Positions 1 to 8,435 of a stretch of DNA of 64,000 nt are shown here, in pieces. Position 1 is the stretch's first letter. Each line of letters opens with the position of its first letter. The stretch is from Polaribacter aquimarinus (lineage in GTDB: Bacteria > Bacteroidota > Bacteroidia > Flavobacteriales > Flavobacteriaceae), in NCBI RefSeq assembly GCF_003129485.1, contig NZ_QFFG01000003.1, positions 372,001 to 436,000 of the forward strand. Direction: 5' to 3'. The notes beneath the pieces are model-generated. The model saw only the letters and a list, made by a program, of their open reading frames with translations. It was not told the DNA's origin and ran no database searches. The position numbers and the translations under genes were made by a program.

Positions 1-46
1 TCATTAAATTTTGTAATAAAAGCAATACAATATATAAATATTATTC

Positions 47-54
47 TATCTTTG
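47..54 (+). promoter_or_regulatory. Putative -7 promoter box of the tRNA-Pro gene
   Basis: TATCTTTG matches the Bacteroidetes housekeeping -7 consensus TAnnTTTG. It lies 83 bases before the tRNA, so the precursor should start near 60 and carry a long leader that includes the hairpin and the tRNA-like repeat. No clear TTG box is present 19-21 bases upstream. Confidence 0.6.
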
Positions 55-77
55 CAGTCCTAAATTTGATGACTAAA

Positions 78-147
78 TTCGGGGTGTAGCCTCTCGACTT
101 CGATCGAGATAAACTACACTACAATTTTTGCACTTTCGGGGTGTAGC
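78..147 (+). repeat. Direct repeat of the tRNA-Pro 5' end around a palindromic insert
   Basis: The 13 bases TTCGGGGTGTAGC occur at 78-90 and again at 135-147, where the second copy forms the start of the tRNA. Between them, GTGTAG (84-89) can pair with CTACAC (114-119), and nested inside TCTCGA (92-97) pairs with TCGAGA (104-109) around a CTTCGA loop. This layout could be a small palindromic element that duplicated its target on insertion, or a decayed tandem tRNA. No second copy of the palindrome was noticed in the window. Confidence 0.6.
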
Positions 148-211
148 GTAGCCCGGTCATCGCGCCTCGTTTGGGACGAGGAGGTCGCAGGTTCGAATCC
201 TGCCACCCCGA
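137..211 (+). tRNA. tRNA-Pro (anticodon TGG)
   Basis: Cloverleaf read by eye. Acceptor CGGGGTG (137-143) pairs with CACCCCG (204-210), followed by discriminator A211. The anticodon stem CCTCG/CGAGG (165-169, 177-181) encloses the loop TTTGGGA with anticodon TGG at 172-174. The T arm carries GGTTCGAATCC. No CCA is encoded. Confidence 0.95.
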
Positions 212-218
212 CAAAAAT

Positions 219-258
219 AAAAACCTTGATAAAAATTTATCAAGGTTTTTATTTTTTT
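219..258. terminator. Bidirectional rho-independent terminator
   Basis: A perfect A-rich hairpin has stem bases 219-233 and 236-250 with core ACCTTGAT/ATCAAGGT, and a T-run follows on either strand. It ends the tRNA-Pro transcript on the plus strand and the FGE-like gene on the minus strand. Confidence 0.85.
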
Positions 259-264
259 AAAAGT

Positions 265-1359
265 TTATTTTTTAAGCATTTCTTTGGTTGCTACAGTCCT
301 AAACCCTATATGATCTGAACTTGAGTTAGGCTCCATTCCCATTTTAGCAGAAATCCTAAAACTAGCACAATACGATTCATGACATAAGAAAGAACCACCT
401 TTTATTACATATTCTGTCTGATATGGATTACTTGGTGTATATGATTTATCTGCTCCTTTTGGATTTACTTGTACAACTGTTGGGTCTAAAGTTTGGTAAT
501 AATTTACGTTAAAAAAATCTGTTGTCATTTCCCAAACATTTCCAGCCATATCATACAAACCAATATTATTTGGTGGATAGGATTTTATCGGAGAGAGATA
601 CTCAAAACGGTCTTCTGTTCTATTATCTGTTGGAAAAGTTCCTTGCCAAGTATTGGCATTCTCATTCAAATCTTCATATTTATTTCCCCAAGAATAAATA
701 TTATCTTCAAATTTACCTTGAGCAGCAGACTCCCATTCAGCCTCAGTTGGCAGTCTTCTATTTGCCCATTTACAATATGCCAATGCATCTTCTTGAGCAA
801 CGTGAACTACAGGGTAATTATCTTTACCTTCAATTGAACTTCCTGGACCTTCAGGCTGTTTCCAATTTGCACCTAATTGCCATTTCCACCATTGTCCATA
901 ATTTGCCATAGAAACAACTCCTTTTGCATGTTTATTAAAAATTAAACTTCCAGGTTGTAAGATAGAATCTGCAGGTTTTGGTGTTCCAGCTGGTAAATCT
1001 TTTTTTATAACTTCCCAATCTATGGGTCTTTCTGCCACGGTAATGTATTTTGTAGCGTTTACAAATTCTCTAAATTGTTTATTCGTTACTTCATGAGCAT
1101 CTATAAAAAATCCATCAACTTCAACCTTATGTGCTGGTTTTTCTCTAGACATTGCATATTTATCACCCTCTTTTGCACCCATCAAAAAAGTTTTCTTTTC
1201 AACCCAAATCATTCCTTTTGGAGTTTCGATTTCTTTAGAAATAATAACTTTTTTCTCTACTATATTTTTATTTTCAACTTTCTTATTATCACAACTCATT
1301 ATCAATGCTGATAAACATAAAAAAACACTTGACACTATCTTAATAATCCTAAGATTCAT
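265..1359 (-). CDS. Lipoprotein formylglycine-generating enzyme (FGE/SUMF1) family protein
   Basis: 364 aa. The N-terminus is a lipoprotein signal with lipobox LIMSC (Cys23), so the protein is probably anchored in the envelope. A full FGE-sulfatase domain follows from about residue 48 (GMIWV...FLMGA) through RRLPTEAEWE, YDMAGNVWEM and GGSFLCHESYC to the final GFRTV. The pair Cys326/Cys331 sits where human SUMF1 has its two copper-binding active-site cysteines (GGSxxCHxSYC), so the enzyme could convert a sulfatase Cys or Ser to formylglycine. Many bacterial relatives such as GldJ/GldK lack these cysteines. No sulfatase lies in the window, so the substrate is unknown. The minus strand has a TATATTTG box 22 bases upstream. 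Confidence 0.85.
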   Translation of the reverse strand: MNLRIIKIVSSVFLCLSALIMSCDNKKVENKNIVEKKVIISKEIETPKGMIWVEKKTFLMGAKEGDKYAMSREKPAHKVEVDGFFIDAHEVTNKQFREFVNATKYITVAERPIDWEVIKKDLPAGTPKPADSILQPGSLIFNKHAKGVVSMANYGQWWKWQLGANWKQPEGPGSSIEGKDNYPVVHVAQEDALAYCKWANRRLPTEAEWESAAQGKFEDNIYSWGNKYEDLNENANTWQGTFPTDNRTEDRFEYLSPIKSYPPNNIGLYDMAGNVWEMTTDFFNVNYYQTLDPTVVQVNPKGADKSYTPSNPYQTEYVIKGGSFLCHESYCASFRISAKMGMEPNSSSDHIGFRTVATKEMLKK

Positions 1360-1380
1360 ATTTAAAATTTAAGTTTCGAG

Positions 1381-1388
1381 CAAATATA
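1381..1388 (-). promoter_or_regulatory. Putative -7 box of the FGE-like gene
   Basis: Read on the minus strand this is TATATTTG, matching TAnnTTTG, 22 bases before the ATG at 1359. No convincing -33 TTG. Confidence 0.45.
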
Positions 1389-1450
1389 ATTATTCTTTGA
1401 GTTATAAATTTATTTCATTAAAAATCATCTTGATTTTTAACAAAACATTA

Positions 1451-1493
1451 TTGTTTAACAAAATTTAATATACATTAAACATTATTATCTTTG
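1451..1493 (+). promoter_or_regulatory. Promoter/operator A of the photolyase island
   Basis: A 43-base block ends in the -7 box TATCTTTG (1486-1493). It matches the block at 9955-9997 at 39 of 43 positions without gaps. Both begin with the palindrome TTGTT-T-AACAA and contain TGTTTAA (1452-1458) and its inverse TTAAACA (1475-1481) separated by 16 bases. The usual -33 TTG is absent, so a regulator probably acts here. The adjacent TetR protein is the obvious candidate (inference). Confidence 0.7.
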
Positions 1494-1511
1494 CATAAAA
1501 TTTTTAATCAA

Positions 1512-2168
1512 ATGGCTCGCAAGAAAAACATCACCAAAGACAACTTAATTTCGTGGTATATGGAATTTGTTTTAGATAACAATCATCAACCAAAATCAGT
1601 ATATAGTTTTGCTAAAGAAAATAATTTTGAAGAATCTGGCTTTTACCAATTCTATGGTTCTTTTGAAGTATTAGAAGAAGCTATTTTCTCTGAATTTTTT
1701 CATCATACCATACAAGTTTTGCAAAAAAGTGATGATTACCAAAACTATGATGCTAGAAATAAATTATTAAGTTTTTATTTTACTTTTTTTGAAATCTTAA
1801 CAGCAAACAGAAGTTATGTAGTCTATGCTTTAGAGAGTGTAAAAAAAGATCTTAAAAAATTAAAATCTTTACAATCCTTAAGAAGAAACTATACTCAATT
1901 TGTAGAGGATTTAAATATTGAAAGAATCGAATTAAAACAAGAAACATTAGAGAAAGTACAGAACACATCTATTAAAGAATCTTCTTGGATGCATCTTTTA
2001 ATCACAATGAAATTTTGGTTAGATGATGTTTCTCCTTCTTTTGAAAAAACGGATATTTTTATTGAAAAATCAATTAATGCACGTTTTGATTTAATGGATA
2101 TTAAACCTCTAAAAAGTATTATTGATTTTGGAAAATTTATTTTAAAAGAGAAAGTTAATTTTAACTAA
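1512..2168 (+). CDS. TetR-family transcriptional regulator
   Basis: 218 aa from the ATG at 1512. An in-frame TTG at 1491 was rejected because it lies inside the -7 promoter box. The N-terminal 50 residues look like a TetR helix-turn-helix (SVYSFAKENNFEESGFYQFYGSFEVLEEAIF), in which FYQFYGS corresponds to the FYxHFxxKxxL recognition region. The rest is helical, as in Bacteroidetes TetR C-terminal domains. It is the first gene of the light-stress island, 7 bases before the ABC1 kinase, and probably acts on the two near-identical operator regions at 1451-1493 and 9955-9997 (inference). Light-induced photolyase clusters in other bacteria usually use a B12-binding MerR (LitR/CarH) protein, which is absent here. 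Confidence 0.8.
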   Translation: MARKKNITKDNLISWYMEFVLDNNHQPKSVYSFAKENNFEESGFYQFYGSFEVLEEAIFSEFFHHTIQVLQKSDDYQNYDARNKLLSFYFTFFEILTANRSYVVYALESVKKDLKKLKSLQSLRRNYTQFVEDLNIERIELKQETLEKVQNTSIKESSWMHLLITMKFWLDDVSPSFEKTDIFIEKSINARFDLMDIKPLKSIIDFGKFILKEKVNFN

Positions 2169-2175
2169 ACTGTAT

Positions 2176-3480
2176 ATGAAAACGATAGATTCGATTCCTA
2201 CTTCCAAAATGCAACGTGCCTCTAAACTAGTAACTACTGGTGCAAAAATTGGTATAAACTATTTAAAATATTATGGTGATAAAATCACTAAAACAGAAAT
2301 TGAAGCCAAAGCGCGTTTAAACGAAAATAATGCTGAAGATATCTATGACGGATTAAAAAAACTAAAAGGAAGTGCATTAAAAGTTGCACAAATGTTAAGT
2401 ATGGAAAAGAGTATTTTACCACAAGCTTACGTGGAAAAATTTTCGTTATCTCAATTTTCTGTTCCACCACTTTCTCCAGCTTTGGTAACTAAAACTTTTA
2501 AAAATTATTTCGGTAAAAATGCGAACGAGATTTACGATAAATTCAACTCAGTTTCTGTAAATGCGGCAAGTATAGGACAAGTTCATAAAGCCGAAAAAGG
2601 TGGTAAAAAATTAGCAGTTAAAATTCAATATCCTGGTGTTGCACAAAGTATTGCATCCGATTTAGCTTTGGTAAAACCTATTGCTATTAAAATGTTTAAT
2701 ATTAGAGGAAAAGATTCTGATAAATATTTTAAAGAAGTTGAAAATAAATTGGTTGAAGAAACCAATTACGTTTTAGAAGTTGAACAAAGTCAGGCAATCG
2801 TAGAAGCTTGTAGCCATATTCCGAATTTAAAATTTCCAAATTATTACCCAGAGTTATCTTCAGATAGAATCATTACGATGGATTGGATGAATGGCGTGCA
2901 TTTATCAGAATTTGAATTTGACAATCAAGAAGTTGCAAATCAATTAGGACAAGCACTATGGGATTTTTATATGTTTCAAATCCATAAATTGAAAAAAGTT
3001 CACGCAGATCCACATCCAGGAAATTTTTTAATTTCTCCAGAAAACGATTTAATTGTGATTGATTTTGGCTGTATGAAAACCATTCCAGAAGATTTTTATG
3101 TACCTTATTTTGAATTGGCTAAAAAAGAGAATCTTTCTAATCCAGCTTATTTTGAAGAAAAGCTATACGAATTAGAAATTTTGAGAAAAGATGATTCTGA
3201 AGAAGAATTGGTGTTTTTTAGAGCAATGTTTCACGAAATGCTAAGTCTTTTTACACAACCTTTTCACAAGGAAACTTTTGATTTTTCTGACGAAGTTTTC
3301 TTTGGCAAACTCTCTGAATTAGGTGCTAAATATTCTAAAAGTACAGAATTGAAAAATATGAATGGAAACCGAGGTTCAAAACACTTTATTTATATCAATA
3401 GAACATTTTTTGGTTTGTATAATTTAATGCACGACTTAAAAGCGAAAGATGTAAAAATTAATAATTTTAAATCTTACTAA
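2176..3480 (+). CDS. ABC1/AarF (UbiB/ADCK-like) atypical kinase
   Basis: 434 aa. It has the UbiB/ADCK signature: a KxxQ-type motif in LKGSALKVAQMLS, where the usual Gly before Gln is Ala; the nucleotide loop NAASIGQVHKAE followed by VKIQYPG with the conserved Lys; the catalytic segment HADPHPGNFLI; and the metal-binding VIDFG. Family members are atypical ATP-dependent kinases or ATPases tied to quinone and lipid metabolism. It is coupled to the next gene by a TAATG stop-start overlap. Its place between the TetR regulator and the photolyases suggests protection from light or oxidative membrane damage (inference). Confidence 0.85.
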   Translation: MKTIDSIPTSKMQRASKLVTTGAKIGINYLKYYGDKITKTEIEAKARLNENNAEDIYDGLKKLKGSALKVAQMLSMEKSILPQAYVEKFSLSQFSVPPLSPALVTKTFKNYFGKNANEIYDKFNSVSVNAASIGQVHKAEKGGKKLAVKIQYPGVAQSIASDLALVKPIAIKMFNIRGKDSDKYFKEVENKLVEETNYVLEVEQSQAIVEACSHIPNLKFPNYYPELSSDRIITMDWMNGVHLSEFEFDNQEVANQLGQALWDFYMFQIHKLKKVHADPHPGNFLISPENDLIVIDFGCMKTIPEDFYVPYFELAKKENLSNPAYFEEKLYELEILRKDDSEEELVFFRAMFHEMLSLFTQPFHKETFDFSDEVFFGKLSELGAKYSKSTELKNMNGNRGSKHFIYINRTFFGLYNLMHDLKAKDVKINNFKSY

Positions 3481-4112
3481 TGGCTTTTTTCAACTTTAAT
3501 GACATACAAAGTTTAGAGAAAATTTATAAAATAAACTTGATTAACAGTTGTTCTGGTTTTAAATCTGCAAATCTATTAGGTTCAATTTCTAAAGAAGAAA
3601 TTCCAAATGTTGCTGTGTTTAGTTCTGTTACACATTTGGGTTCTAACCCACCAACTTTGGGATTTATTTTAAGACCAACAACAGTTCCTAGAAATACTTA
3701 TAAAAACATAAAAGACACGGGTGTTTTTACCATCAACCATATTTATGAAGATATTATTGATGATGCGCATCATACTTCAGCAAAATATGCTGAAGCTATT
3801 TCTGAATTTGATGTAACTAATTTAGAAGAAGAATATAAAGGTAATTTTAAAGCACCATTTGTAAAAAATGCTCCTGTTCAAATGAGTATGAAATTTGTTG
3901 AAGAAATCTATGTGCCTTCTAATGATGTAATGCTAATTGTAGCCCAAATTCAAGAATTATACATTAAAGATGAATTGCTTGAAAAAGACGGATTGATAAA
4001 TCTATCTAAAGGAAATATTGCTACTATAAATGGTTTGGATACCTATGCCATTCCAAAATTCAAAAAGCAACTTTCTTATCAAAGACCAAAAAAAATCAAA
4101 ATAAGTGTATGA
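3480..4112 (+). CDS. Flavin reductase-like, FMN-binding split-barrel protein
   Basis: 210 aa. Residues about 10-150 resemble the flavin_reduct split barrel: NSCSGFKSANLLGS at the FMN site, the SVTHLGSNPPTLGFILRP segment and TGVFTINHI. Such proteins use NAD(P)H to reduce free flavin or hold FMN tightly. The start overlaps the preceding stop (TAATG) and its own stop overlaps the next start (ATGA), so translation is tightly coupled. In a photolyase operon it could supply or recycle reduced flavin, though that is inferred from context only. Confidence 0.75.
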   Translation: MAFFNFNDIQSLEKIYKINLINSCSGFKSANLLGSISKEEIPNVAVFSSVTHLGSNPPTLGFILRPTTVPRNTYKNIKDTGVFTINHIYEDIIDDAHHTSAKYAEAISEFDVTNLEEEYKGNFKAPFVKNAPVQMSMKFVEEIYVPSNDVMLIVAQIQELYIKDELLEKDGLINLSKGNIATINGLDTYAIPKFKKQLSYQRPKKIKISV

Positions 4113-5533
4113 AAATTCTTGTAACAGGTGCAACTGGTTATATTGGTAAACGACTAATTCCGTTATTACTAAATGACGGACATACCATTATTTGCCCTGT
4201 TAGAGATAAAAAAAGAGCTGAAAACTACTATAAAGATCAAAAAAAAATCCATTTAATTGAAGCAGATTTTTTAGACAAAGAATCTTTAAAATTGTTACCA
4301 ACAAAAATAGACGCTGCTTATTATTTGATTCATTCTATGTCTAATTCTGCAAAAGAGTTTCACATTTTAGAAGAAAAGTGTGCTTTTAATTTTAAGCGAT
4401 TTACAGAAACTACGAATATTAAACAAGTAATTTATTTAAGCGGAATAACCAACGACACTAAGCTCTCAAAACATTTATTGTCAAGAAAAAATGTCGAAAT
4501 TACCTTAGCATCAGAAAAATATGCCTTAACAACATTTAAGGCAGGAATTATTGTGGGATCTGGTAGTTCATCTTTTGAAATTATTAGAGATTTAGTAGAA
4601 AAATTACCTGCAATGATTGCTCCAAAATGGCTAAAAACAAAAACACAACCTTTAGCTATTAGAGATGTTTTATCTTTCTTACACAAATCTCTAGGCAAAA
4701 AAGAATTATACAATACCTCTCACGATATTTTTGGGCCAGAAATATTAACCTACAAACAAATGTTATTACAATTTGCAGAAGTTAGAAAACTAAAAAGATG
4801 GATTTTAACTGTACCTGTAATGACACCAAAACTATCATCATACTGGCTATATTTTGTAACCTCAACATCTTATAAATTGGCAAGCTCTTTGGTAAATTCT
4901 ATGGGTGTAGAAGTTATTGGAAATAAAAGTAACATCAATTCAATTTTGGGAGTTACACCAATGACTTACAAAGAAGCTGTAAAATTAGCTTTCAAAAAAA
5001 TTGAGCAAAATAGTATTATTTCTAGTTGGAAAGATTCTTACATAAGCAGTGGTAAATTAAAGAATTATATACATAAATTCATTAATGTTCCCGAATACGG
5101 ATGCTTTAAAGATTATAAGAAAAGAACGATAAAAGACGAAGAAAAAGTACTCGACAAAATTTGGGCAATTGGCGGAGAAACAGGTTGGTATTATGGTACA
5201 TTTCTTTGGAAAATTCGTGGGTTTTTAGATCAATTTTTTGGAGGCGCAGGTTTACGAAGAGGAAGAAGACATCCAACAGAATTAAACGCTGGTGATGCTT
5301 TAGATTTTTGGCGTGTAATTTATGCTGATAAAGAAAAAGGAAAACTACTACTCTATGCAGAAATGATTCTACCTGGAGAAGCTTGGTTAGAATTTAAAAT
5401 TGAACAAAACACGCTTTATCAAACCGCAACATTTAGACCTGTTGGAATTGCGGGCAGACTCTATTGGTATGCTGTAACACCTTTTCATTGGTTTGTTTTT
5501 AACGGAATGATTAGCAGAATAGCAAAAAATTGA
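4109..5533 (+). CDS. SDR-type NAD(P)-binding protein with DUF2867 domain
   Basis: 474 aa. The N-terminal extended-SDR Rossmann fold starts with [11 protein letters not shown] (residues 5-15) and continues with an NmrA-like region ([27 protein letters not shown]). The last ~160 residues match the DUF2867/START-like domain ([48 protein letters not shown]). The substrate is unknown; this architecture is repeatedly found in photolyase gene clusters. It overlaps its neighbours on both sides: ATGA upstream, and TTGA with the DUF2256 gene downstream. Confidence 0.8.
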   Translation: MKILVTGATGYIGKRLIPLLLNDGHTIICPVRDKKRAENYYKDQKKIHLIEADFLDKESLKLLPTKIDAAYYLIHSMSNSAKEFHILEEKCAFNFKRFTETTNIKQVIYLSGITNDTKLSKHLLSRKNVEITLASEKYALTTFKAGIIVGSGSSSFEIIRDLVEKLPAMIAPKWLKTKTQPLAIRDVLSFLHKSLGKKELYNTSHDIFGPEILTYKQMLLQFAEVRKLKRWILTVPVMTPKLSSYWLYFVTSTSYKLASSLVNSMGVEVIGNKSNINSILGVTPMTYKEAVKLAFKKIEQNSIISSWKDSYISSGKLKNYIHKFINVPEYGCFKDYKKRTIKDEEKVLDKIWAIGGETGWYYGTFLWKIRGFLDQFFGGAGLRRGRRHPTELNAGDALDFWRVIYADKEKGKLLLYAEMILPGEAWLEFKIEQNTLYQTATFRPVGIAGRLYWYAVTPFHWFVFNGMISRIAKN

Positions 5534-5670
5534 AAAAGACACACCTACCACAAAAAATATGTTTGGTTTGCAACAAACCTTATACTTGGAGAAAAAAATG
5601 GGAGAAAAACTGGGATCACGTTAAATATTGTAGCGAAAAATGCAGAAGAAACAAGAAAAAATTGGCTTAA
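5530..5670 (+). CDS. DUF2256 small zinc-ribbon protein
   Basis: 46 aa, starting at a TTG that overlaps the previous stop (TTGA). The product has [14 protein letters not shown] near the N-terminus and [13 protein letters not shown] at the end. The four cysteines (11, 14, 34, 38) form two CxnC pairs typical of a small zinc ribbon, with many Lys/Arg and Trp residues. This is the DUF2256 pattern, a family known for lying next to cryptochrome and photolyase genes. It overlaps the following photolyase gene by 31 bases in another frame. The function is unknown; nucleic-acid or protein binding is plausible. Confidence 0.85.
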   Translation: MKKTHLPQKICLVCNKPYTWRKKWEKNWDHVKYCSEKCRRNKKKLA

Positions 5671-6950
5671 TCTGGTTTAGAAATAATCTAAGAATTAATG
5701 ACAATACATCTCTTTTTAAAGCAATTAAAAATCATAAAAAGATAATTGCTGTCTTTTTCTTTGATCCTAAACTTTTCGAAAAAGACTCATTTGGCTTTAA
5801 AAAAACTGAAAAATTTAGGGCTCAATTCTTATTAGAAACTGTTAAAGAATTACAACGAAACTTAGCAGATATTAACATAACGCTTCTTACCTATTTTGAT
5901 GCTCCTGAAAATAAAATCATTGAAATTTGCAATACCTATAAAGTAGCATCAATTTACACTCAAAAAGAATGGACAAAAGAAGAAGTTGATACCAATAAAC
6001 TCATCAAAAACAAACTCTCAAAGAGTATCAATTTTATAGAAGATTTTGATCAGTTTTTGTTTCACCCAAATCAAGTAACAAATAATTTTAATAACATTCC
6101 TGATGTATTTACAACATTTAGAAAAAAGATTGAAAAACAGGTTAGCGTATTACCAGAATTGATAAGTCCTAATGCTACTGCTCAAAATCTAATTGAAAAC
6201 TCAACTACAATTCCAACTTTAAAAGATTTAGGTTTTGATGCCTTCTACTCAAACTCAGCATCAGCTTTCACTTTTGCTGGTGGAGAAAATTCTGCTCTAG
6301 AAAGGTTGGATTATTATTTTTTCGAATCTAAAAAAGTAGCTTTTTATAAAAAAACAAGAAACGGATTAATAGGCACTGACTACAGTACAAAATTTTCTCC
6401 TTGGTTAGCAAACGGAAGCTTATCACCTAGAACCATTTACTGGAAAATTAAAGAATTTGAAGAAAAATACGGTTCAAATAATTCTACGTATTGGGTAATT
6501 TTTGAATTAATCTGGAGAGATTATTTCAAATTTATCTCATTAAAGTATAGTGATAAAATTTTTAAAATTGGCGGCATTTTAGATAGAGATTATCATTGGA
6601 ATTCAGATTTAGAAATAATACAAAAGTGGATAAATGGAGAAACAAAAGACACTTTTGTAAACGCCAATATGATTGAGCTTAAAGAAACAGGTTGGATGAG
6701 CAACAGAGGAAGGCAAAATGTAGCTTCTTATTTTGCCAAAGAATTGTTACAAGACTGGAGGATTGGTGCTGCTTATTTTGAATCTTTATTAATTGATTAT
6801 GATGTTCATAGCAATTATGGTAATTGGATGTATGTTGCTGGTGTTGGTAATGATCCAAGAGATAGAAAATTCAACACAAAATTACAAGCAGAAAGATATG
6901 ACAGCAATCATAAATTCAGAAAGTTATGGTTAGAAAAGACACTTTTTTAG
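5640..6950 (+). CDS. Cryptochrome DASH family protein
   Basis: 436 aa. The N-terminal photolyase alpha/beta domain ([13 protein letters not shown]) precedes a FAD domain with CRY-DASH hallmarks: [78 protein letters not shown] and DRKFN. CRY-DASH proteins use FAD and a folate antenna to repair cyclobutane dimers, mainly in single-stranded DNA, and may also signal light. The start is the only upstream ATG and lies inside the DUF2256 gene. The next gene begins immediately after the stop. Confidence 0.92.
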   Translation: MQKKQEKIGLIWFRNNLRINDNTSLFKAIKNHKKIIAVFFFDPKLFEKDSFGFKKTEKFRAQFLLETVKELQRNLADINITLLTYFDAPENKIIEICNTYKVASIYTQKEWTKEEVDTNKLIKNKLSKSINFIEDFDQFLFHPNQVTNNFNNIPDVFTTFRKKIEKQVSVLPELISPNATAQNLIENSTTIPTLKDLGFDAFYSNSASAFTFAGGENSALERLDYYFFESKKVAFYKKTRNGLIGTDYSTKFSPWLANGSLSPRTIYWKIKEFEEKYGSNNSTYWVIFELIWRDYFKFISLKYSDKIFKIGGILDRDYHWNSDLEIIQKWINGETKDTFVNANMIELKETGWMSNRGRQNVASYFAKELLQDWRIGAAYFESLLIDYDVHSNYGNWMYVAGVGNDPRDRKFNTKLQAERYDSNHKFRKLWLEKTLF

Positions 6951-8435
6951 ATGAAAGAAAAAGAGATTCATATTATTTTTCCGCATCAACTTTTTAAAAC
7001 TTCTGAGGTTTTAGATAAGGTTGACCATATAATTTTGATTGAAGAATATCTCTTTTTTAATCAATATAAATTTCACAAACAAAAAATTGCTTTTCATAGA
7101 GCTACAATGAAAGCTTATGAAGAGTTTTTAATCACAAAAGGTAAAAACGTCAATTATATTAATTCAACTAATGAATTTAGTGACATTAGAAAATTGTTAC
7201 CTAAATTATCAAAAGATGAAATTTATAAAATACATATCATAGACCCAACAGACAATTGGTTAGAGAAACATCTCCATCAATATAAAAATGACATTGAAAT
7301 AGTTTGGTATGAAAATCCTCTTTTTATAAATACAAAAAAAGATTTATCATCATTTTTTAAATCCTCAAAAAAGAAATTCTTTCAAACCTCTTTTTACAAA
7401 AAAGAACGAAAAGAAAGAGATATTTTAATGGATGGGAAAAATCCTGTTGGAGACAAATGGACATTTGATGATGAAAACAGAAAAAAATATCCGAAAGGAA
7501 AAACACCTCCTCCACTTCATTTTCCCGAGAAAACTACATATCATAAAGAAGCAGAAGCCTATGTAAATCATCATTTTGCTAACAATTATGGAAGTTTAAA
7601 TGACTTTATCATTTATCCCATCAATTTTGAATCTGCAGAAATTTGGTTGAATCAGTTTTTTGAAATCCGTTTTCACGAATTTGGTATTTATGAAGATGCT
7701 ATTGTTAAAGAAGAACACTTTTTAAATCACAGTTTATTATCACCATTAATAAATGTGGGTTTATTACATCCTTTAGAGATTATTGAAAAGGCTATTGAAT
7801 TTGCTCATAAAAATGATGTTCCTATCAATTCTACAGAAGGGTTTGTACGTCAAATTTTAGGTTGGCGCGAATTTATTAGAGGTGTTTACGAAGTAAAAGG
7901 AACAGAAGAACGCACCAAAAATTTCTGGAAATTCTCAAGAAAAATTCCGAAATCCTTTTATGATGGCACAACTGGAATTCAACCAATTGATGATGTTATC
8001 AAAAAAGTTAACAAAACCGCTTATGCACATCATATAGAACGTTTGATGGTTTTAGGGAACTTTATGGTTTTGTGCGAATTTGATCCTAATGAAGTATATC
8101 AATGGTTTATGGAACTCTTTATTGATGCTTACGATTGGGTAATGGTGCCTAATGTTTACGGAATGAGTTTGTTCGCTGATGGCGGATTAATGAGTACAAA
8201 ACCTTACATAAGCAGCAGTAATTACATTATGAAAATGAGTAATTACAAAAAAGGCGATTGGCAAAAAACTTGGGATGGATTATTTTGGACGTTTATGGAT
8301 AAACATCGTGATTTCTTTTTGAGTAACCCAAGATTAGGAATGTTAATCAGAACTTTTGATAAAATGAATCAAGATAAAAAAGAGATTCATTTTAAAAATG
8401 CAAAACTATTTTTTAACCAATTAGATAATGACTGA
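6951..8435 (+). CDS. Cryptochrome/photolyase of the FeS-BCP (bacterial 6-4) type lacking iron-sulfur ligands
   Basis: 494 aa. It starts with the family's typical IHIIFPHQLF instead of the usual LxWFRxDLR, and keeps EGFVRQILGWREFIRG, YAHHIERLMVLGNF, NVYGMSLFADGGLMSTKPYISSSNYI and the C-terminal HRDFFLSNPRLG. Those blocks place it with the CryB/PhrB group that repairs 6-4 photoproducts using FAD and a lumazine antenna. In that group four cysteines bind a [4Fe-4S] cluster. This protein has a single Cys (375, in MVLCEF); after NYIMKMS comes NYKKGDWQKTWDGLFWTF, shortened and without the expected cysteines. It overlaps the next gene by 8 bases. Confidence 0.85.
   Translation: MKEKEIHIIFPHQLFKTSEVLDKVDHIILIEEYLFFNQYKFHKQKIAFHRATMKAYEEFLITKGKNVNYINSTNEFSDIRKLLPKLSKDEIYKIHIIDPTDNWLEKHLHQYKNDIEIVWYENPLFINTKKDLSSFFKSSKKKFFQTSFYKKERKERDILMDGKNPVGDKWTFDDENRKKYPKGKTPPPLHFPEKTTYHKEAEAYVNHHFANNYGSLNDFIIYPINFESAEIWLNQFFEIRFHEFGIYEDAIVKEEHFLNHSLLSPLINVGLLHPLEIIEKAIEFAHKNDVPINSTEGFVRQILGWREFIRGVYEVKGTEERTKNFWKFSRKIPKSFYDGTTGIQPIDDVIKKVNKTAYAHHIERLMVLGNFMVLCEFDPNEVYQWFMELFIDAYDWVMVPNVYGMSLFADGGLMSTKPYISSSNYIMKMSNYKKGDWQKTWDGLFWTFMDKHRDFFLSNPRLGMLIRTFDKMNQDKKEIHFKNAKLFFNQLDND

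Noticed and set aside
1491..1511. TTG at 1491 as start of the TetR gene
   Set aside because: It lies within the -7 promoter box and before the expected transcription start; the ATG at 1512 fits better.
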